Assembly (NCBI GenBank): GCA_036403035.1
Contig: DASWRT010000244.1
Location: forward strand, 1 to 11,247
DNA length: 11,247 nt
Direction: 5' to 3'
Source: DASWRT01 sp036403035
Lineage (GTDB): Bacteria; Pseudomonadota; Alphaproteobacteria; ATCC43930; CGMCC-115725
The number at the start of each line of letters is the position of its first letter. The stretch's first letter is position 1. The notes under the pieces were generated by a model that saw only the letters and a program-made list of their open reading frames with translations, searched no databases and had not been told where the DNA came from. Positions 1-7,416 of this stretch are shown one piece after another. The translations under genes and the position numbers were made by a program.

Positions 1-1431
1 GACGCGCCGCATGAACTCGTCGCGCACCTCGGCGAGGAGCGACGGGTCGCCTGCGACCGCGGCGGCGTCGGTCAGCGCGGCGAGCGGCAGGAACGCGTCC
101 TCGGTCGACAGCGACAGCCAGCGGTGAATCTGCGCGCGGAAATCGGAGACCGTCCGCGTCCAGGCGGGATTCGACACCATCATGTCGCCGGGACAGGGCG
201 GGAACCCGATCTCGGCGAGGGCGGCGCTGAACCGCGACGCGGCGGCGCGGGCCGCCGCGACGTCGGCGCCGTCGCGCAGCACCAGCGCGTTGTCCTGGTC
301 GGTGCGGAAGGTCTGCTCGCCCCGCCCCTCGCTGCCCATCACGACGAGGCAGCAGGCGTCGCCGGCCGGCACATCGGGGAGCACGACCAGTTCGAACAGC
401 CGGCGGAGCAGCGCGCGGTTCAGGGTCGTGACCTGGGCGCAGATCACCCGCTGCTTCGTGCCGTTGCCGGCCATCGTGCGGACCAGCCGGCCGATCGCGC
501 CGCTCGCCGCCTTCAGCTCGCCGACCGACCGCGCGCGGCGGATCTGCGACGACACGAGATGCGACTGGTTCGCGAGATAGCCGAGCAGCGCCACCAATTC
601 CAGCACGCCGAGTACGTCGCCGCCGTCGTGACCGCCAGGACCGGTGACGACGAGCCGCCGGATGCCGTGCCTCGTCATCCGCTCCAGCGCGTCGGAGAGC
701 GGCTCGTCCGCGCGGATCGTCACGAGATCGAAGCGCGCGACGCCGCCGACCGGGTCGCCCGGATCCTTGTGCCGCAAGAGCACGGCGGCGCCGAGGCCGG
801 AGCGCGTCGCGATCCCGACGCGGCCGGCATCCGTACCACCCTCGCCGCGGACGAGGAGCGTGTGCGCCTGCGCGCGGCCGAGCATTCGCGCCGCTTCGCG
901 CAGGCTGGTCTCCGGCGCGGCGAAGACCGGCGGCGCGACCGTCGCGTCGGCGACCGTCGCGGCGAGGAAGCCGGCCGCCATCTCGCGATCGGTCTCGCGG
1001 TGGATCTGGCGGCTCAGGCGCTCGGCGAGGCTTTCGGTGAAGAACCCGGCGAACCGCGGATTCGCCCGCGCCAGATCGAGGAAGACCTGCTTCGGCAGCA
1101 GGTGGCAGACGAGATCCTCCTCGACGCGGAGGAGCGCGTTCCGGCAGGCGCCGTCGAGCAGCGCCAGCGCGTCGAAGGCGTCGTGTTCGCCGTAGACGTT
1201 CACGACCTCGCCGGCAGCGCCGACGGCAGCGCCGCCGCCCGCGTCCGGCGCGTCGAGCGCCTGCACGATGCCCTTGACGACGACGAACAGGTGCTCGGGC
1301 GCCTCACCGGCCCGCAGCAGCACGCTGCCGGCGGGGTAGAAGGCGACGTCGAGCGCGGCCGAAAGCTTCGCGCGCTCCGGCGCCGACAGCGCGTCGAAGG
1401 GCGGGACCGCGAAGCTGAATTGAGTCGTCAT
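1..1431 (-). CDS. Cyclic-nucleotide-binding / CBS / DUF294 nucleotidyltransferase-like protein (3' end beyond window)
   Basis: Seen: the frame is open for 477 codons from an ATG at 1431 to the left edge, so the C-terminus is missing. Residues ~8-125 read as a cNMP-binding beta-roll, with G-x-V-L-L-R then H-L-F-V-V-V-K-G. Residues ~155-285 fit a CBS-domain pair, with the second CBS ending R-R-L-V-V-T then V-L-G-V-L-E-L. Residues ~300-460 fit a DUF294 nucleotidyltransferase-like domain, with the signature GSEGRGEQTFRTDQDNALV at 366-384 containing the D-Q-D acidic motif. Known: this three-part layout is a recognised family related to the GlnD uridylyltransferase fold and is often encoded next to acetate/solute symporters. 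The substrate is not established. Inferred: a cytoplasmic signalling protein that senses a nucleotide and modifies or controls the neighbouring uptake system. It follows actP on the same strand after a 287-bp palindrome-rich gap, so it may be co-transcribed or have its own promoter. A GAGG lies 13-16 bases before the ATG, a weak ribosome site. Confidence 0.93.
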   Translation of the reverse strand, partial: MTTQFSFAVPPFDALSAPERAKLSAALDVAFYPAGSVLLRAGEAPEHLFVVVKGIVQALDAPDAGGGAAVGAAGEVVNVYGEHDAFDALALLDGACRNALLRVEEDLVCHLLPKQVFLDLARANPRFAGFFTESLAERLSRQIHRETDREMAAGFLAATVADATVAPPVFAAPETSLREAARMLGRAQAHTLLVRGEGGTDAGRVGIATRSGLGAAVLLRHKDPGDPVGGVARFDLVTIRADEPLSDALERMTRHGIRRLVVTGPGGHDGGDVLGVLELVALLGYLANQSHLVSSQIRRARSVGELKAASGAIGRLVRTMAGNGTKQRVICAQVTTLNRALLRRLFELVVLPDVPAGDACCLVVMGSEGRGEQTFRTDQDNALVLRDGADVAAARAAASRFSAALAEIGFPPCPGDMMVSNPAWTRTVSDFRAQIHRWLSLSTEDAFLPLAALTDAAAVAGDPSLLAEVRDEFMRRV

Positions 1432-1496
1432 ATCGTCAGCCGCCTCACGGTGGTCGAGCGTCACGCCGACAATGGTTCCTCGGGCTGCGACGGTCT

Positions 1497-1647
1497 CGCC
1501 CCTAACGTAGGGGCGGCCCTTGGGCCGCCCTCGCCGGACCTCCGGTCCGGCGGCAAGGCAGCGTTTCAGCGGTTCGAGCCCACTACCAACCCAACGCGAG
1601 ACCGGGCGGGGCAAGCCCCGCCCCTACAACAAGCCCCGCCCCTACAA
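1497..1647. repeat. Palindrome-rich intergenic block, REP/MITE-like
   Basis: Seen: several perfect inverted repeats are packed into one gap. They are CGCCCCTA/TAGGGGCG (1497-1504 with 1508-1515), GGGCGGCCC/GGGCCGCCC (1511-1519 with 1522-1530, loop TT), CGCCGGACC/GGTCCGGCG (1532-1540 with 1544-1552, loop TCC) and GGGCGGGGC/GCCCCGCCC (1604-1612 with 1615-1623, loop AA). The 10-mer GTAGGGGCGG at 1507-1516 returns inverted at 1618-1627 and again at 1636-1645. The unit therefore has terminal inverted repeats about 120-140 bp apart and no coding capacity. Inferred: a REP/REPIN-like or MITE-like element inserted between actP and the DUF294 gene. It may also shape the mRNA between them. Whether it is repeated elsewhere in the genome cannot be seen here. 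Confidence 0.7.
1612..1647 (+). repeat. Tandem 18-bp direct repeat (two copies)
   Basis: CAAGCCCCGCCCCTACAA occurs at 1612-1629 and again, identical and immediately adjacent, at 1630-1647. The first copy forms the right arm of the hairpin at 1604-1623. The duplication extends the right end of the palindromic block by one unit, as replication slippage at a repeat terminus would. Confidence 0.85.
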
Positions 1648-1682
1648 TTCGATTATGCAAACTCGGTAGCGCGAGTTTAGGA

Positions 1683-1708
1683 CGGCCGGGCGGAACGCCG
1701 CCCGGCCG
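1683..1708 (-). terminator. Strong GC hairpin just downstream of actP
   Basis: CGGCCGGGCGG (1683-1693) pairs perfectly with CCGCCCGGCCG (1698-1708) across a four-base loop, 10 bases past the actP stop at 1719. Position and strength fit a transcription end or a 3' mRNA-stabilising stem for the yjcH-actP message. There is no run of T after it in the minus direction, so it is not a classical intrinsic terminator. Confidence 0.5.
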
Positions 1709-1718
1709 CCATGATCCG

Positions 1719-3395
1719 TCAGTGCGCCGCCGCGCCTTCCGCGCCGATCCCGGTTTGCGAGCGGACGTACTGCGCCTCGAAACGGTCGGCCTCGATCTTG
1801 GCTTGGCGGCTGTGGTCGAGCACCGACCCGAGCCAGCATCCGAGGAAAGCGAGCGGCATCGAGAACAGCGCCGGCGCGTCGTACGGGAACACCGGCTGCG
1901 CATACCCGAGGATCTTCACCCAGATCGCCGGGCCGAGCACCGTCAGCGCCACGGCGCTGATCAGACCGAGGAACCCGCCGGTCAGCGCACCGCGCGTGGT
2001 CAAGCCCTTCCAGTACATCGACAGCAGCAGGACCGGGAAATTGGCGCTCGCCGCGATGGCGAAAGCCAAGCCGACCATGAAGGCGATGTTCTGCTTCTCG
2101 AAGATGATGCCGAGGACGATCGCGACGATGCCGAGCCCGACGGTCGCCATCTTCGAGACCCGGATCTCCTGCGCCTCGTTGACCCGGCCGCGCCGGAACA
2201 CGCTGGCGTAGAGGTCGTGGCTGACCGCGCTGGCGCCGGCCAGGGTGAGGCCGGCGACCACCGCGAGGATCGTCGCGAAGGCGACGGCCGAGATGAAGCC
2301 CAGCATCAGGTCGCCGCCGACCGCGTGCGCGAGATGCACCGCCGCCATGTTGCCGCCGCCGATCAGCCCGCCTTTCGCGTCGAGATAGTGCGGGTCGGTG
2401 CCGACCATCACGATCGCGCCGAAGCCGATGATGAAGGTCAGGATATAGAAATAGGCGATGAACGTGGTCGCCCAGAACACCGACTTCCGCGCCTCCTTGG
2501 CGTCGGCGACGGTGAAGAAGCGCATCAGGATGTGCGGCAGCCCGGCGGTCCCGAACATCAGCGCGAGGCCGAGCGAGATCGTCGAGACGGGATCGCTGAC
2601 GAGGCCGCCCGGCGCCATGATCGCCTGATGCTTCGGATGGACCTCGACCGCCTTCGAGAAGAAGGCGTTCAGGTCGAACTTGAAGGAGAGCAGGACCATC
2701 AACGCAATGAAGCTCGCGCCGAAGAGCAGGAGTCCCGCCTTGATGATTTGCACCCAGGTCGTGGCGAGCATGCCGCCGAAGGTCACGTAGAGGATCATCA
2801 GCACGCCGACGATGATCACCGCGTAGATGTAGTCGAGGCCGAACAGCAGCTTGATGAGCTGGCCGGCGCCGACCATCTGCGCGATCAGGTAGAACGCGAC
2901 GACGGTCAGCGTGCCGCTCGCCGCCAGCAGCCGCAGCGGCGTCTGCTGCAACCGGTACGAGACGACGTCGGCGAAGGTGTACTTGCCGAGGTTCCGCAGC
3001 GGCTCGGCCATCAGGAACATGATGAGCGGCCAGCCGACGAGGAAACCGATCGAGTAGATCAGCCCGTCGTAGCCGCTGGAGTAGACGAGCGCCGAGATGC
3101 CGAGGAACGAGGCCGCCGACATGTAGTCGCCGGCGATCGCCACGCCGTTCTGGAAGCCGGTGATGCCGCCGCCCGCCGCGTAGAAATCCTTCGCGGACTT
3201 GGTCCGGCGCGCCGCCCAGTACGTTATGCAGAGCGTGCCGAAGACGAAGACGACGAACATCAGGATCGCGTGCCAGTTCGTCGCCTGCTTCTCGGCCTGG
3301 CCTTCGAGAGCGCCGGCCGCGAACGCCGCCGGGGCCGAAAGCGTCGCGCCGACGGAAGCCGTCGCCGCCACGGAAACGCGCAAGAGCCGGTTCAT
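1719..3395 (-). CDS. actP: Cation/acetate symporter ActP
   Basis: Product: an inner-membrane sodium:solute symporter (SSS family) that takes up acetate and related short-chain acids with a cation. Seen: 558 residues, against 549 for the E. coli protein as I recall it, with strong collinear resemblance from end to end. It has a signal-like N-terminus ending P-A-A-F-A-A (~residues 1-27), then many hydrophobic segments. Characteristic stretches include GFQNGVAIAGDYMSAASFLG near 80-99, VAFYLIAQMVGAGQLIKLLF near 165-184, FGTAGLPHILMRFF and SAVAFATILAVVAGLTLAGA. The C-terminus RSQTGIGAEGAAAH closely resembles that of E. coli ActP. The ATG overlaps the yjcH stop as ATGA, so translation is probably coupled, and GGTGGAG sits just upstream inside yjcH. 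No frameshift or missing segment is seen. Confidence 0.97.
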   Translation of the reverse strand: MNRLLRVSVAATASVGATLSAPAAFAAGALEGQAEKQATNWHAILMFVVFVFGTLCITYWAARRTKSAKDFYAAGGGITGFQNGVAIAGDYMSAASFLGISALVYSSGYDGLIYSIGFLVGWPLIMFLMAEPLRNLGKYTFADVVSYRLQQTPLRLLAASGTLTVVAFYLIAQMVGAGQLIKLLFGLDYIYAVIIVGVLMILYVTFGGMLATTWVQIIKAGLLLFGASFIALMVLLSFKFDLNAFFSKAVEVHPKHQAIMAPGGLVSDPVSTISLGLALMFGTAGLPHILMRFFTVADAKEARKSVFWATTFIAYFYILTFIIGFGAIVMVGTDPHYLDAKGGLIGGGNMAAVHLAHAVGGDLMLGFISAVAFATILAVVAGLTLAGASAVSHDLYASVFRRGRVNEAQEIRVSKMATVGLGIVAIVLGIIFEKQNIAFMVGLAFAIAASANFPVLLLSMYWKGLTTRGALTGGFLGLISAVALTVLGPAIWVKILGYAQPVFPYDAPALFSMPLAFLGCWLGSVLDHSRQAKIEADRFEAQYVRSQTGIGAEGAAAH

Positions 3396-3697
3396 CGTGC
3401 GTTCTCCACCACGTCGCGGATCAGTCGGTCGAACTCCGAGTTCGCGCGCCAGACATAGATGCCGGTCAGCACGACGGCGCTGGCGATGACGCCGAGGCCG
3501 AGCGGGAAGCCGAGCGTGATCACGCTCCCTCCAAGCGCTTCCGCCATCAGTCCCGGCGCGAAGGCGACGAGCGCGATGAACCCGTAATAGATGACGAGCA
3601 TCAGGATGCAGAGCGTCCAGCTGAAGCCGTTCCGCCGGCGTTCCAACTCGACGAACTTCGGGTCCGTCCTGATGCGCGATATCGTCCTATCGTCCAC
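3392..3697 (-). CDS. yjcH: DUF485 membrane protein YjcH
   Basis: Seen: 101 residues with two hydrophobic segments (~26-50 and ~60-83), bracketed by an N-terminal D-P-K-F-x-E-L-x-x-R-R-x-x-F motif and the C-terminal GIYVWRANSEFDRL motif typical of DUF485. Known: DUF485 proteins are small inner-membrane partners encoded directly before actP, as in the E. coli acs-yjcH-actP operon. Their exact role is not settled. Start choice: GTG at 3697. It is preceded by a strong ribosome site (GGGAGGGCGAC, eight bases between GGAGG and the start) and gives the family length of about 100 residues. The frame stays open to an ATG at 3946, but that extra N-terminus looks non-coding, has no ribosome site and would bury the Fnr-type box. 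The last four bases overlap actP. Confidence 0.93.
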   Translation of the reverse strand: MDDRTISRIRTDPKFVELERRRNGFSWTLCILMLVIYYGFIALVAFAPGLMAEALGGSVITLGFPLGLGVIASAVVLTGIYVWRANSEFDRLIRDVVENAR

Positions 3698-3782
3698 TTC
3701 GTCGCCCTCCCAATGCGCAATTATTGTTTCCTCGGGCAGGATCATCCGGGCACCAGCGTCCCGCAGGAGCGACCGTTCGGCA

Positions 3783-3796
3783 TTGACTTGCATCAA
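3783..3796. promoter_or_regulatory. Fnr/FixK-type box (anaerobox) upstream of yjcH-actP
   Basis: TTGACTTGCATCAA matches the Fnr-family palindrome TTGA-N6-TCAA in all eight defining bases (full consensus TTGAT-N4-ATCAA; here TTGAC-N4-ATCAA). It lies in the 277-bp gap between yjcH and the divergent MFS gene, 86 bp upstream of the yjcH GTG. Six of the eight fixed bases are A or T in a GC-rich window, so a chance match in this gap is unlikely. I could not find a convincing -10/-35 pair at the spacing expected for class II activation, so activation versus repression, and which gene it serves, are open. Confidence 0.6.
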
Positions 3797-3974
3797 CCCG
3801 CAGGAATGCTTTATGCGGCCCGAAATCTCCGCAAATCCTGCGCCCTCGACTGAGGCAGCGTCAACAAAGCCATCACAAAAGAATAGAAAGCACGCGCAAG
3901 GACTTGAACGCGCCATCTGCAATTGAGCGGACGACATGCCTCCCATGACGTAAGGTGCCCGGCGGCGTTGAAAC

Positions 3975-5459
3975 GTGTATCAACACGCTTCGCTCGCTCT
4001 CACGTCCCCGGTCCGACGGATGCTGGTCGCCCTGATCGTCGCCTGCGCCCTGTTCATGGAGAACCTGGACGGCACCGTGATCTCGACGGCGCTGCCGCAG
4101 ATCGCCGCGTCGATCGGCACCGATCCGATCCGGCTGAGCCTCGGCATCACCGCCTATCTCCTGAGCCTCGCGGTCTTCATCCCGGTGAGCGGCTGGGTGG
4201 CCGACCGCTTCGGCGCGCGCACGATCTTCCGCGCCGCCATCGCGGTCTTCACCGTCGGCTCGATCCTCTGCGGCCTCAGCAACAGCTTGTTCGAACTGAC
4301 CGCCGCCCGCGTGCTTCAGGGGCTCGGCGGCGCGATGATGGTGCCGGTCGGGCGTCTCGTGCTGCTGCGCAGCGTCGACAAGAGGGAGCTGGTGCGGGCG
4401 ATGGCGTACCTCACCGTGCCGGCGCTTCTCGGTCCGGTGATGGGGCCGCCAGTCGGCGGCTTTCTCGCCACCTACGTGTCATGGCGCTGGATCTTCTTCC
4501 TCAACGTGCCGATCGGGATCGCCGGCATCGCCCTGGTCTCGATCTTCATCGAGAATCACCGCGAGCCGGACGTCCCGCCGCTCGATCTCGTCGGCTTCAT
4601 CCTGAGCGGCCTCGCGCTGAGCGGCCTGATGCTCGGGTTCGAGACGATCGGCCGCGACGGCGTTCCGCCGGCCGTGGCAGCGGCGCTGCTCGCGACCGGG
4701 CTCATCTCGGCGGTCGGCTATGTCCGCCACGCGAGCCGCCATCCGCACCCGCTCCTCGACCTGACGCTGTTCGGCATCCCGACCTTCAGGATCGCGGTGG
4801 GCGGCGGGTTGATGTTCCGGATCGGCATGGGCGCCCTGCCGTTCCTGCTGCCGCTGATGCTGCAACTCGGCTTCGGGATGACCGCGTTCGCCTCCGGGAT
4901 GCTCACCTTCGCGAGCGCGGCCGGCGCGCTCATCATGAAGATGACGGCGCAACCGATCCTGCGGTGGCTGGGCTTCCGCCTGACGCTGTTCTGGAACGCG
5001 CTGATCAGCTCGGCCTTCCTGTTCATCTACGCCGCGCTGCGGCCGGGCACACCGGACCTGCTCATCCTCGCCCTGCTGCTCGCCGGAGGGTTCTTCCGCT
5101 CGCTCCAGTTCACCGGCCTCAACACGCTCGCCTTCGCCGACATCGTCCCGGTACGGATGAGCCGGGCGACCAGCCTGTCGAGCACCGCCCAGCAACTGTC
5201 GATGAGCATAGGCGTCGCCACCGGCGCGGCGCTGCTGCACGCCACGCTCGCGGTGCGCGGCACGGGCGACCTCGCGGCAGACGACTTCTGGCCGGCCTTC
5301 GTCGCCCTCGGCGTGCTGACGGTCGGTTCGGCCGCCCTGTTCGCCCGGCTGGCGCCGGATGCCGGCGCGGAGCTGACCGGCCGCCACAGCGCGTCGGCGG
5401 CGGTGCCGACGCCCGATCCGCGGCGCTCCGAGGGACGGGTCGCCGGCACGGGCGACTAG
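3975..5459 (+). CDS. DHA2-type (14-helix) MFS drug/proton antiporter
   Basis: Product: an inner-membrane exporter of the major facilitator superfamily, EmrB/QacA type, probably exchanging protons for amphipathic compounds. Seen: 494 residues with hydrophobic segments throughout. Family motifs are LDGTVISTALPQIA near 32-45 (motif D1), GWVADRFGAR near 74-83 (motif A, helix 2-3 loop), RVLQGLGGAMMVP near 111-123 (motif B) and GPVMGPPVGGFL followed by SWRWIFFLNVPIG near 154-180 (motif C, diagnostic of antiporters). The C-terminal tail after ~470 is hydrophilic. Start: a stop codon ends at 3971, so the choices are GTG at 3975 or ATG at 4020. GTG keeps the short basic leader (R-R before helix 1) common in the family. 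Neither has a clear ribosome site. No membrane-fusion partner lies beside it. It is divergent from yjcH, and its substrate cannot be told from sequence. Confidence 0.93.
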   Translation: MYQHASLALTSPVRRMLVALIVACALFMENLDGTVISTALPQIAASIGTDPIRLSLGITAYLLSLAVFIPVSGWVADRFGARTIFRAAIAVFTVGSILCGLSNSLFELTAARVLQGLGGAMMVPVGRLVLLRSVDKRELVRAMAYLTVPALLGPVMGPPVGGFLATYVSWRWIFFLNVPIGIAGIALVSIFIENHREPDVPPLDLVGFILSGLALSGLMLGFETIGRDGVPPAVAAALLATGLISAVGYVRHASRHPHPLLDLTLFGIPTFRIAVGGGLMFRIGMGALPFLLPLMLQLGFGMTAFASGMLTFASAAGALIMKMTAQPILRWLGFRLTLFWNALISSAFLFIYAALRPGTPDLLILALLLAGGFFRSLQFTGLNTLAFADIVPVRMSRATSLSSTAQQLSMSIGVATGAALLHATLAVRGTGDLAADDFWPAFVALGVLTVGSAALFARLAPDAGAELTGRHSASAAVPTPDPRRSEGRVAGTGD

Positions 5460-5562
5460 CCCGCAGCGAAATCCGTTTACCGCGCCGCCGCCGCGGGGGT
5501 TATCCTGCGGGACCAATCCTTCTGCCGTCGCGACCGCGGACAGGGTGTCAGGCTGCCGAGCT

Positions 5563-7416
5563 ATGTCCACGCCGCCTCAGATGCCATCCCTCCTTCCAAG
5601 CGCCGGCGGCGCCGTCATCGCATTGCGGATCCTGCTCGTCGCATCGCTCGTGCTGCCGGCGCTGCTTTTCGCCTACGGCGCCGCGGTGAGCTATCGGGAC
5701 CATTTCGCAACCGCCCAAGAGCAATTGCGCCGGACGACCGACATCCTCCGCGAGCATGCGACCAAGGTGCTGGAGACGGACGAGTTGGTGATCGATCGGG
5801 TGAACGAGATCGTCGCCGGGATGACGGACGACGATATCCTCGCGAACGAGCGCGAGCTGCACGAGCGCCTCCGGGCGCTGATCCGGAACCTGCCGCAGAT
5901 CCTCGATATCTTCGTCGTCTCGGCCGACGGCCGCGCGCTGGTCAGCGCCGTCATCTACCCGCTGCCGCATGCGGTCGACTTCTCCGACCGCGACTATTTC
6001 CAGGCGCAGCAGCAGCGCGGGCAGACCTACGTGAGCGCCCTCCTCGTCGGGCGCGACAACCACCTTCCCTTCTTCAACGTCAGCAAGCGCCGTCCGCCGT
6101 CCGGTGCCGACGGCGCCTTCAACGGCCTCACCGGCGCCTCGGTACAGCCGTCCTACTTCGAGGAGTTCTACGCCCGCGCGATCCCGCAGCAGGCGGATGC
6201 AGGGTATGCGATCAGCCTGATCCGCGCGGCGGCGGGCGACATCCTGGTGCGCTATCCGCCCGTTGCGGCGGCGTCCGACGGCGACGCGGCGCCCCAGAAC
6301 CTGCTCGACCAGATCCGCCGGGCGCCCGAGCAGGGCGTGCACGAGGCGCCCCCGGCGGCGGACGGCACGGCCCGCGTCCTCGCCTATCACCGGCTGCAGG
6401 ATTATCCGGTCTACGTCCTGTCGTCGGTCCGCCGCGGCACGATCCTGCGAGCATGGCGCCGGTCGATGGCGGGGCACCTGATCTTCGGCGCGCCGGCGAC
6501 GTTGTGCCTGTTCGGGATCACGTGGTTCGCGCTCCGCCGCACCGCGCGCGAGCACGCGGCGGTCGAGGCGGCCGCGGCGGAGGTGCGCCGGCGCGAGGCC
6601 GCGGAGGAGACGATGCGGCAATCGCAGCGCCTCGAAGCCCTGGGCAAGCTGACCGGCGGGATCGCGCACGATTTCAACAATCTGCTGATGGTGATCGGCG
6701 GCAGCGTCGAGATGGCCCGGAAGGCGCCGCCGGAGCACATCCCGCGCCTCCTCGACGCGGCGTTGCGCGCGACGCGGCGCGGCGAGGCGCTGACCCGGCA
6801 GCTGCTGGCCTTCGGCCGCCGGCAGCAGCTGTCGCCGAAGGTCCTCGACCTGCGCGCGCGGATTCCGAAGGTCGCCGGGATACTGCGGCAGTCGCTGCCC
6901 GCAACGATCACGATCGAGGTCAACGTGCCGGCCGACCTCTGGACCGTCGAACTCGATCCGAGCGAGCTGGAGCTTGCGCTGCTCAACCTCGCGGTCAACG
7001 CGCGCGACGCGATGCCGGACGGCGGCCAGTTGCGCCTCTCCGCGCGGAACGAGACGATGGCGGCGGAGGCGGCAGCAGCCGGCGAGGGCGACGTCGAGAA
7101 CCTGTCCGGCGACTTCGTCGTGCTCCGCATCGCCGACACCGGCGGCGGCATGCCGCCGGACGTTGCGGCGCGCGCGTTCGAGCCGTTCTTCACGACCAAG
7201 GAGGCCGGCAAGGGCACCGGCCTCGGCTTGTCGCAGGTCTACGGGTTCGCCCGGCAGTCGGGCGGCACCGCCGTCCTGCTCAGCAGTTCAGGGAGAGGCA
7301 CCGCGGTCAAGCTCTACCTCCCGCGCACGGCGAAGCCGCTGCCGCGCGACGACGGCGAACCGGGCGCGCTCGGCCTCGTTCCGGCGGCGGCGCCCCCCGC
7401 CGCCGGCACGAGCTAA
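5563..7416 (+). CDS. Membrane sensor histidine kinase with periplasmic Cache-like domain, no receiver
   Basis: Product: a two-component sensor kinase that autophosphorylates a histidine in response to an external ligand. Seen (617 residues from the ATG): helix 1 at ~18-42, then an extracytoplasmic region ~45-295 with V-S-A-D-G-R and D-F-S-D-R-D-Y-F, features of double-Cache sensors. Helix 2 spans ~302-324, followed by a short coiled-coil linker. The H-box is LGKLTGGIAHDFNNLL with the phospho-accepting His at ~369. The ATPase domain has an N-box NLAVNARDAMPDGG, G1 DTGGGM, F-box FEPFFTTK and G2 GKGTGLGL. All catalytic boxes look intact. Start: ATG at 5563 is preferred, with an in-frame GTG at 5545 possible; ribosome sites are weak at both. 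Odd: relatives with this H-box often carry a C-terminal receiver, whereas here about 25 Pro/Ala-rich residues follow the kinase. No response regulator lies nearby. The 3' end overlaps the convergent tolC-like gene by four bases. Confidence 0.92.
   Translation: MSTPPQMPSLLPSAGGAVIALRILLVASLVLPALLFAYGAAVSYRDHFATAQEQLRRTTDILREHATKVLETDELVIDRVNEIVAGMTDDDILANERELHERLRALIRNLPQILDIFVVSADGRALVSAVIYPLPHAVDFSDRDYFQAQQQRGQTYVSALLVGRDNHLPFFNVSKRRPPSGADGAFNGLTGASVQPSYFEEFYARAIPQQADAGYAISLIRAAAGDILVRYPPVAAASDGDAAPQNLLDQIRRAPEQGVHEAPPAADGTARVLAYHRLQDYPVYVLSSVRRGTILRAWRRSMAGHLIFGAPATLCLFGITWFALRRTAREHAAVEAAAAEVRRREAAEETMRQSQRLEALGKLTGGIAHDFNNLLMVIGGSVEMARKAPPEHIPRLLDAALRATRRGEALTRQLLAFGRRQQLSPKVLDLRARIPKVAGILRQSLPATITIEVNVPADLWTVELDPSELELALLNLAVNARDAMPDGGQLRLSARNETMAAEAAAAGEGDVENLSGDFVVLRIADTGGGMPPDVAARAFEPFFTTKEAGKGTGLGLSQVYGFARQSGGTAVLLSSSGRGTAVKLYLPRTAKPLPRDDGEPGALGLVPAAAPPAAGTS

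Noticed and set aside
124..1680. 518-codon plus-strand open frame opposite the DUF294 gene
   Set aside because: The minus strand carries three recognisable domains with intact motifs. The plus frame has none and runs on through the palindromic repeat block.
1722..3458. 578-codon plus-strand open frame opposite actP
   Set aside because: It is antisense to a clear ActP, and its Asp/Arg/His-rich composition is that expected from reading GC-rich codons in the opposite frame.
3392..3946. Longer yjcH starting at 3946 (184 residues)
   Set aside because: The extra 83 residues match nothing in DUF485, lack a ribosome site and would contain the Fnr-type box. GTG at 3697 has a strong ribosome site and gives the family length.
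5476..5506. Promoter for the kinase (TTTACC and TATCCT)
   Set aside because: Both hexamers are poor and the spacer is 19 bases. It is not better than chance in this intergenic stretch.
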